This document shows positions 57,888 through 64,000 of a DNA stretch of 64,000 nt, piece by piece (the stretch's first letter is position 1; every line of letters begins with the position of its first letter). Under the pieces are notes generated by a model. It saw only the letters and a program-made list of their open reading frames with translations, had not been told where the DNA came from and made no database searches. A program made the position numbers and the translations under genes. Origin of the DNA: Amorphophallus konjac (Eukaryota > Streptophyta > Magnoliopsida > Alismatales > Araceae); assembly GCA_022559845.1 (NCBI GenBank), contig CM040121.1:511542566-511606565 (forward strand), in the 5' to 3' direction.

Positions 57888-58875
57888 ATGGTCATAACAA
57901 CGACCGCTTGGTGAAGAAACGGTCCCGCGATAGACCGTCTGACTGACAATTTTTCAAAAAAAAAAGAAAGAAATATTTTTAATGAAGCGGTCCTTGCCTG
58001 ACCATTTATTCCATGTAGCGGTCTCCCTCTTGACCATTTTCGGACCTCATATAGTAAAAGCAAACGTTTGTTTTCTACGTTTTGACTGATTATTAGCCAA
58101 TTTTCCAGCATGTCTTTTGACCAGTAATGATGAGAAACGTATTGTTAACTTGGCATAATTAAACTATAATCAATCTATATCATCTTCATGAATATTCCTT
58201 TATGACTAGTGTACTTGGACAACAATGTGGAAGGTTATAAAATAAACATGTTTAGTCAAATTACCTAAGTTTTACACTTATAAATTGTTGAATACTGTTC
58301 ATAATACTCTGTTTGACAGCCTTGCCACTCCGGTGGTATTGATTGACCGCACCGTTCATATTTTCCGGGTTCCTAAGCATTAATCTTGTAATAGTTGGGA
58401 CTCTCCACCGGATATTCCTTCCGTTGGACTAGGACCACTATTATGAGGCCTCCGTAAGACCCCGCGAGCCTGGGATTCCCACTAGGACGCCGGGCAGGTT
58501 GTACCCTCAAAGTCTGTACCGATCGACTCGTGATTTCATGTTGGACAGACCAAGTTCGTATGGCCTATCTGTCTGGGGCCGAATGCGGTCATGCCCTAGA
58601 CCGCTAAATAGTCCTTGCTGTCAATTCCTTGACCATTTTTGGGTTTATTGGTCAATGTGACTCAGTAAGTTTTTAAGTCATTTTAACCTGATTTAAAGTT
58701 GGCTAGTGCCTTTCACTTGACCCTAGGACCTCGGTCTATACCTTGGATTGGTCCAGACCTATCTTTGGTCGAGTTGGTACTTAATTCAAGGTGACTTTTA
58801 AGCCTTCGTGGTCTAGCCTAATAGCGGTCTCTAGAGGACCGTTTCATTTGATATGCGGTCCAATGATAGACCGCT
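57888..58875 (+). repeat. Four palindrome pairs in Tekay-B 3' LTR
   Basis: Starts 57888/57919, 57987/58018, 58585/58617 and 58824/58855, each 31-32 bp apart. The first pair and most of the second are lost from the 5' LTR by deletion. Confidence 0.8.
58409..58505 (+). ncRNA. Two-hairpin leader RNA module, Tekay-B 3' LTR copy
   Basis: Same as 33249-33345 with two loop changes (TATTCCT, GATTCCCA). Hairpin 1 CGGA/TCCG, GGCCTCCGTAAG at 58447, inner stem CCTGG/CTAGG, GGTTGTACC at 58497-58505. Spacings 34 and 50. Confidence 0.68.
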
Positions 58876-60014
58876 AAGCATCTTTGGCTTGACCTGTTCG
58901 TGGGCCTGCTAGTAGCAACCTTGTGTCCGACCCTCAGTTTCCCTTGCGATTTCTATTGATCGCAAGCAGTATTTGACCTGATTTTCTTTGTGTTTTTATG
59001 ATGAAGCTAATTGATTGTGGTATCCTCTAAGGCTACATTTCTGGCCTATCATTATTGATTTTTGGGCTATCGAGCCTATTCCGTCTTTTTCCTCCAAATA
59101 ATCATACTCTTAGAAATTTGGATTTGTGAGCTTAGCCTTGGAACTCTTGGCCATTATACGAGTGAATGTCTAGATTGGGATCTATGATCCGACCCCCTTC
59201 AGTGCCAATGCATCATAAGGGCCCGGTCTGGTCCTGGGAGGAGCGCCCGAAAGTACTTGTGTCCCGGGGAGTTTGTAATGACAAGGTGTGGCATTACACC
59301 GCAGTGCATGACTAGCGTGACAATCTATGACATTCCACTCCACTCAACTACTTGAAATTTCTTGCGTGACCTGACATGCGTGATTAACATGGCCAAATTC
59401 ACATGGAACTTTACTCGAAACCCTGTGGAACTCTTGTTATACTTGCATTTATTCTTGAATACCATCTATCTTTTCTTTCTCTTATTTGTCATTTATCGCA
59501 TGTTTATATGCTTAGTTTGATTCTTTTATCGTATTATCATACATGATGAACTGATTAATCACTTAAACTATGCCTGATGAAAGATATATAAAATCCCACT
59601 GAGCTCTCGCTCGCCCAGTTTTCCAATCCTTTTCAGGTAGCACGGATGAGGATTTACACACCGATGGGGACGGGAGCGACTAAACATGGAGCGAGCCTTC
59701 TAGTCGTGTTATGAGTCTTTGGTCTGGTTAAATGTCGAGGCGTGTTGACTCAGGATCTATGTAATTTTCTTTTCTTTTTAGTCATTGTAATAGTTAGTAA
59801 GTCCACGAGATGTCATTGTAAGAAAATACATTTCATCTTTATTATCAATAAAGTTTAGTTGGTTGAAAGTATTTATTGGCCTTTGATATTTGGTCTCTTG
59901 TGGCAAATGAATGCTCTGATTGACATGAATGATATAACTGCTGCGTTCCAATTTTTCGCGTTGGGGCGTGACATATACCTCTTGGCATCCCTCTTGCCCG
60001 AAGCGTGACATGAA

Positions 60015-61459
60015 TGATTCAAGCTCAGATCTAAAGCCATGCAACCTCCAAGCAAGTAAGAAGCATTCAAGGCTCTCAAAGGTGATCAAAGCTACATCCA
60101 TACACCTCTTCATCAACTCAAGGAGATTCAAGAAAAGATCAAGCTACATCCAATATTCTTCTTCATCAACTCAAGGAGATTCAAAGGAAAGATCAAGCTA
60201 CATCCTATATCTGCTCCATCAACTCAAAAGGATCAAAGAAAGATCAAATCCTCAACAGATTCAAGATCCAACAATCTCAGATAAGATCTAATTCATTCTA
60301 GCATATCTTCATATCTTGTTTGAGCATTTTCATCTTGTTTCTTTCTTAATTTTATTCAATCTATTGAAACTGAAGATCATCCCTACCGGTGGTTAGTAGG
60401 AAGGCAATCAGGAGTTCTCTGATCTGCGGTGTAGTCGTCCCTGCCGGCTTTGTGTGTAGGAAGGCAGAAAGAGGGTTTTCTCTGTTCTGTGGTTTGGGGC
60501 GTGTCCCCGGTCAAGCTGTGAGTCAGCAAGGAAGCCTCACCGGGTTTTGGTGAGGGGTGGACGTAGGTTGCGGAGTTGCAACCGAACCACCTTAAAAATC
60601 CCTATGTTGTGGGTTGTTCTTCGTGTGTGATTGCTCTATCTCTTCTACCCCCATTCACAGGTTCATGTGCTTTCAAACTTGGTTATCTTATTTTATACAC
60701 TCAAGCTCTCATAATTGCATCTTGGTTGATCACCACTGCATTCACACACATATGAACTTTGAGTGATCAATATAGCACACACACTCACGTACGGTTGTTG
60801 TAAGCTATTGCATGCTCTGTGCCACTCTACTTAATTCCGCTGTGCATTGTGACTAAGTGATTCATTCACTTTATAGGAGTGGTTCATGCTTCCGATAGTT
60901 AAGAGTTTTAAATAGGCCAAAGCTCTTGATAGGATCTATTCAACCCCCCCTTCTAGATCCGTTTACACCACGCGGGACCCAACAAGTGGTATCAGAGCGA
61001 GGCTCTGTCATTTCCAGATGCAACGATATGCAGGGAAAGATCCCGGTGTTTGTTATTAAGATGGCTTCATATGCTACACATGCTTCGATGGCTTCTCCGC
61101 CCATTTATGATGGTTTAGATTTTTTCTACATGGGTTGGAAGAATGTTCATCTATGTTAGCTCCATAGATCCATAATTGTAGACTCTTATATACAATGGTC
61201 CTCATGAGCTGCCATCAAATTCAATTGATTGGTTAGCCGAACATGAGACCAAACACAATGATAATCGTCTTGCATATAACTTAATTACAATTGCAGTTGA
61301 TTGGAAACTAACTCATCTTGTGTCCTCTTGTAACACAGCCAAGCAAGTATTGGACAAGTTGGTGAAAATCCATGAAGGGAAGGAACAAGAACAAGAATGC
61401 TTCATGGCCGACCGTGCAGAGTAGTCCAGCAATACATCCTCATCACAGGTAAACTCTGA
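60015..61459 (+). mobile_element. Copia-B copy 2, truncated on both sides
   Basis: LTR 3' part 60015-60984 (matches 54618-55585 with few changes), primer-binding site TGGTATCAGAGC at 60987-60998, and gag start. The 5' part of the LTR is missing at the Tat-1 junction and the rest of the element is cut by Chromo-C. No TSD can be assigned. Confidence 0.85.
61061..61459 (+). pseudogene. gag: Copia-B gag, N-terminal piece
   Basis: The ATG at 61061 starts MASYATHASMASPPIYDGLD. After stops near 61157 and 61197 and a frame change, NGPHELPSNSIDWLAEHE, LAYNLITIAVDWKLTHLVSS and AKQVLDKLVKIHEG are the copia gag core; then SSSQVNSDV. Cut at 61460. Same gag class as Copia-A (compare YKANAKLLYIFRSSID) but clearly a different family. 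Confidence 0.8.
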
Positions 61460-63510
61460 TGTGGCATAGCCCAAAGACCACTAAATATGATGAGATGACC
61501 CTGGGACTTAGACCCGCAAGCATACAAGCGCTCAATGATTCTCACAATGACGATTTTTGCTCACTCGGCTCACACGTTCACCCGATGGGTCCGGGAGATG
61601 ATGGTGAGGGTCCGAGGCGGGACCCAATTGTCCTAATGGACTTACAATGCTAAGGCTGACCCCCAATGGGCCTGGGAGACCCAGCTTTGTGGGTGGCTGG
61701 CCCGCAAGGCGGGGTGTTGGGTGGCACTCACTCACGGGCCGCGGTGGGCACGATATCGCTTAAAATTAAGTCCGAGCGCTCTCTTACCGTCCGACGGGCA
61801 TTCAAGGCAATACTACATTTGCAGAAATGAAGCTACAAGGGTGTGATCAGAAGCTCACCTGATCGGTGTGAAGACACCGATCCCGTTCGGAGACGAGGGC
61901 GCGCCGGGAAGCGTGGGTAAAGACCCGACGCCGCGGCGATGGTGCTTGACCTGAAAATTTAAAGAGTTTACAGCACTACACCTCACGCAGGAGGGGTAAT
62001 CTTGGGGTGGGGATTGATCTTAATACACCCAAAACTACCTCCACGCAGGGAGGGGCCTTCAGCCGGCCAAGCGGGGAGGGGAATGAGTGAGATAGAATCG
62101 ACTTTCCGAGCTTCCTCGGTTCAGCCTTGCTGCAGAGCTGCTGGACAGGTGACCGGAGACGATGCTGTCACGGGGTCCACGGAGCTCGGATCTCGACGAG
62201 ACCTGCACCAAAAGTTTTCTAACTGGAGATGGGTAAGGCTTGAATTTTTGGGTGACCTCCAGATCTGGGGGCTGACTGCTCCTGCGGCTGGAAGGTGGCT
62301 CCAGTTCTGGTCTCTGGCCGAACATGATCTGAAACAGAAGGTTGCAGAAGCTGCCACGACCGCTCCTGAGCTCCAAATCTGGCACCGCTGGATTCGTTGG
62401 AACCGTGGACGAGTCTACTTTGCAGCAAAACAAACGGGGAAGTCTTATGATGTTGGAGATGAACTGGGTGTCCAGAGGAGTGGAAGGTGGTCGGTGCAGA
62501 CTGTGAGGAGGCAGATCGGCGTGGTTGTGGTAGAAAATTGATATCTCTGGTTGTCGGATGCCGAACGGGGTTCTGCCTTCTGTTCCTGGACGCTGACAGG
62601 GGGAGGAAGATCTTTGTAGAAGGCCTCGAAGGCTGGTTCCTTCAAGGTTCATCGTGGGAGAGCCTGCCCTATCGTTCTGGCTCCTGGCCTGAGAGGTCCT
62701 GCGCAGTCGAGGGAGAATGGTTGCTGCGGACAGCTCGGAGCTCGGATGCCGACGAAACCACCTCGCCTTGAAAGCTAACTCGCAGACGAATCCAGCAATG
62801 TAGACCTCGCCTCCTGAGTCATTGAAGGATGGTCGTGGCCTCCTCTGCAAGTTGCTGTAACTCTGCTTCCTGAAACAGGGTTAGAATGAGGAGAAGAAGA
62901 AGGGGTGGGGAAGGGAATGGCCAAGAGAGAAAGAGGTGTAAGGTGGTTCTAATGGCTATGGGAGGGAGATGAGAGGTGTTTTAGGGGTTGTGGAGGCTAG
63001 GGAGATGGAGGTGGGGAGGGTGAAGTGGGGCTGGAGAGGGGGCTGGTCTGCTAGTGATGGTGGTGGGAAGATGAGTGTGCACAAGGGGAAGGGTGAGTGA
63101 GAGGGAGGGTGGGGGCGAACTTGGCCCAAGGGGAGGGGTATGGGGCGGTCAAGGCAATGGAGGGAAGGGTTCAAATTCGAAATTGGTCTTGGAAGGGGTG
63201 GGATTTGTGTGGGGAAGTGGGGGATTGTGTTGGGAGGTGGTAGAGTTACTTTGGGACAAGGAGAGGGGAGTAAATGAGGGGCTATGGGGAAGTGGAGGGC
63301 CTTAATGGAGGTGGGTGAGGTAGTGGAGGTGGTTGGGGGTTGGGATAAGTGAGGGGGAAGGAGGAGAGAGAGAGGGGGTCGAACTCCCCTTGGGGAGAGA
63401 GAGAGTGAGAGAGAGAGAGAGAGAGAGAGTAAAAGAGAGAGATCTTGAGAGGTGGAATGAAGTGATTCTCAATATTTTCATCAAAAGTGAGTACATGGAG
63501 GGAGATGGGG

Positions 63511-63520
63511 GCTATTTATA
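63511..63520 (-). promoter_or_regulatory. TATA box of Chromo-C LTR
   Basis: Minus strand TATAAATAGC, followed downstream by a long AG/CT-repeat tract. Confidence 0.55.
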
Positions 63521-63649
63521 GGCAACCCATCTTTACAAGATAAAAATAACCCTGCCATTTAAGGCAAAAGACCAAACATGTCCTAGACTCAGTCCAATAG
63601 GCCCAAACTAAGGTATTAGGGTCCAATTAGACCAAATGGGGAAATGGAC

Positions 63650-63745
63650 TAGTACAACATGACATAATAAAAGGAAATACATGCAACATGACCCAATAAA
63701 AGGAAAATTACATATGATAAGACTCAATAAAAGGAAGATACATAA
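63650..63745 (-). repeat. Three tandem 30-bp repeats, Chromo-C
   Basis: Units A(T/G)AC(C/T)CAATAAAAGGAA(A/G) with ATACAT-like ends at about 63660, 63690 and 63720; upstream of the TATA on the minus strand. Confidence 0.65.
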
Positions 63746-63767
63746 GATGAGAATGAGTCGACCCAAA

Positions 63768-64000
63768 TCAAGGGTGTGCAGGCGACCCGAGCCATAGCGA
63801 GTGTCGTGAGATGTCTTCATCAAATCCCCCGGGGTGGGGAGAACTCGACCCTGTCGAGTGTGGGTCTGCCTGGCTGTCATAGTGCTCCAGAATGTCGGGA
63901 TCCAACCGCAGCAGGTCCTCCCGGCTCACCCAAGTATCCTCCGTCGGGGAACGGTTCTTCCACCTAACCAAGTAGCGCTGATACACCTTGTGCCTCGTAA
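63768..64000 (-). pseudogene. pol (CHD): Chromo-C pol C-terminus with chromodomain (partial)
   Basis: Enters from the right edge in frame: HKVYQRYLVRWKNRSPTEDTW then VSREDLLRLDPDILEHY, a chromodomain whose aromatic-cage-type residues (Y, W, W) are present, then a Ser/His/Pro tail to the stop at 63768. Closer to chromodomains of the KYLVRWK class than to the short Tekay tails in Tekay-A and Tekay-B, so it is a different chromovirus group. The stop would lie inside the inferred LTR. Confidence 0.75.

Larger units (their letters stand above)
31963..59973 (+). mobile_element. Tekay-B: Ty3/gypsy chromovirus, Tekay/Del type
   Basis: LTRs TGTAGCATCC...GGGGCGTGACA at 31963-34813 and 56952-59973, with flanks CATAC (31958-31962) and TATAC (59974-59978) as a TSD with one mismatch. 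Primer site, gag with two zinc knuckles, protease, RT, RNase H, integrase and chromodomain-like tail follow in order. Tat-2 sits between gag and protease, and a Copia-B solo LTR sits in integrase. In both cases the reading frame is restored exactly when the insert and one TSD copy are removed. Confidence 0.95.
56952..59973 (+). repeat. Tekay-B 3' LTR
   Basis: 3022 bp, the fuller copy. TATA at 57395; palindrome pairs at 57888/57919, 57987/58018, 58585/58617 and 58824/58855 (31-32 bp); two-hairpin module at 58409; terminal hairpin and TTTTCAGG at 59591-59637. Confidence 0.96.
61460..63822 (-). repeat. Chromo-C 3' LTR (boundaries inferred)
   Basis: On the minus strand the LTR may start TGATGAAGACATC right after GGGGGATT (a polypurine tract at 63823-63830) and end CTATGCCACA at 61460, where Copia-B gag is broken. 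Supporting features: minus-strand TATA at 63511, GA-repeat tract at 63367-63430 downstream of it, and three 30-bp repeats at 63650-63745. No second LTR in the window confirms the ends. Open frames at 62002-62850 and 62956-63521 are compositional. Confidence 0.45.

Noticed and set aside
62059..62850. 263-codon minus-strand ORF
   Set aside because: Lies in the Chromo-C LTR; Ser/Arg/Pro-rich, with several open frames on both strands, as expected from GC-rich composition.

Overview
The window is nuclear DNA from a flowering plant with a large, retrotransposon-rich genome. I see no host protein-coding gene, rRNA, tRNA or CRISPR array. Almost every base from about 2.5 kb to the right edge belongs to LTR retrotransposons of three plant groups: Ty3/gypsy Tat (dual RNase H), Ty3/gypsy chromoviruses of Tekay/Del type, and Ty1/copia of SIRE/Maximus type. 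The sequence does not decide between monocot and dicot. Element names here (Tat-0, Tat-1, Tat-2, Tekay-A, Tekay-B, LTR-S, Copia-A, Copia-B, Chromo-C) are local labels.

Layout, resolved by target-site duplications (TSDs) and LTR pairing. 1-2505: degenerate minisatellite and anonymous DNA. 2506-5048: minus-strand Tat-0 gag remnant, cut at 5049 by Tat-1 (+ strand; 5' LTR 5049-6549, leader to 7740). Tat-1 is broken by Copia-A (minus, 7741-30464, TSD TCTGC). The left LTR of Copia-A is broken by Tekay-A (minus, 8934-22217, TSD ACCGG), whose 5' LTR is broken by solo LTR-S (17756-21232, TSD CCGTC). Tat-1 gag resumes at 30470-31962 and is broken by Tekay-B (+, 31963-59973). Tekay-B carries Tat-2 (+, 36046-50984, TSD GTACC) between gag and protease, and a solo Copia-B LTR (53030-55585, TSD GGTAG) inside integrase. 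After a few bases of Tat-1 come a truncated second Copia-B copy (60015-61459) and the 3' end of a minus-strand chromovirus (Chromo-C, 61460-64000). The chain Tat-0 > Tat-1 > Copia-A > Tekay-A > LTR-S is five levels deep.

All coding regions are decayed by stops and frameshifts. Many stops are explained by single C-to-T or G-to-A changes, as expected for old methylated DNA.

The main discoveries are in the non-coding parts. (1) A module of about 100 nt with two hairpins occurs five times in four families (Tat-1, Tat-2, LTR-S, both Tekay-B LTRs). Its internal spacing is fixed, its stem bases change in compensating ways, and it always lies downstream of a TATA box, so it looks like a conserved structured leader RNA. 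(2) LTRs and leaders of several gypsy families carry interrupted palindromes in pairs 31-33 bp apart, while both copia families carry GGTCGACC palindromes in pairs 21-22 bp apart with a period near 71 bp. Two nested insertions landed exactly in arms of such palindromes. (3) Tat-2 has an antisense, intron-containing coiled-coil ORF downstream of pol and two strongly unequal LTRs.
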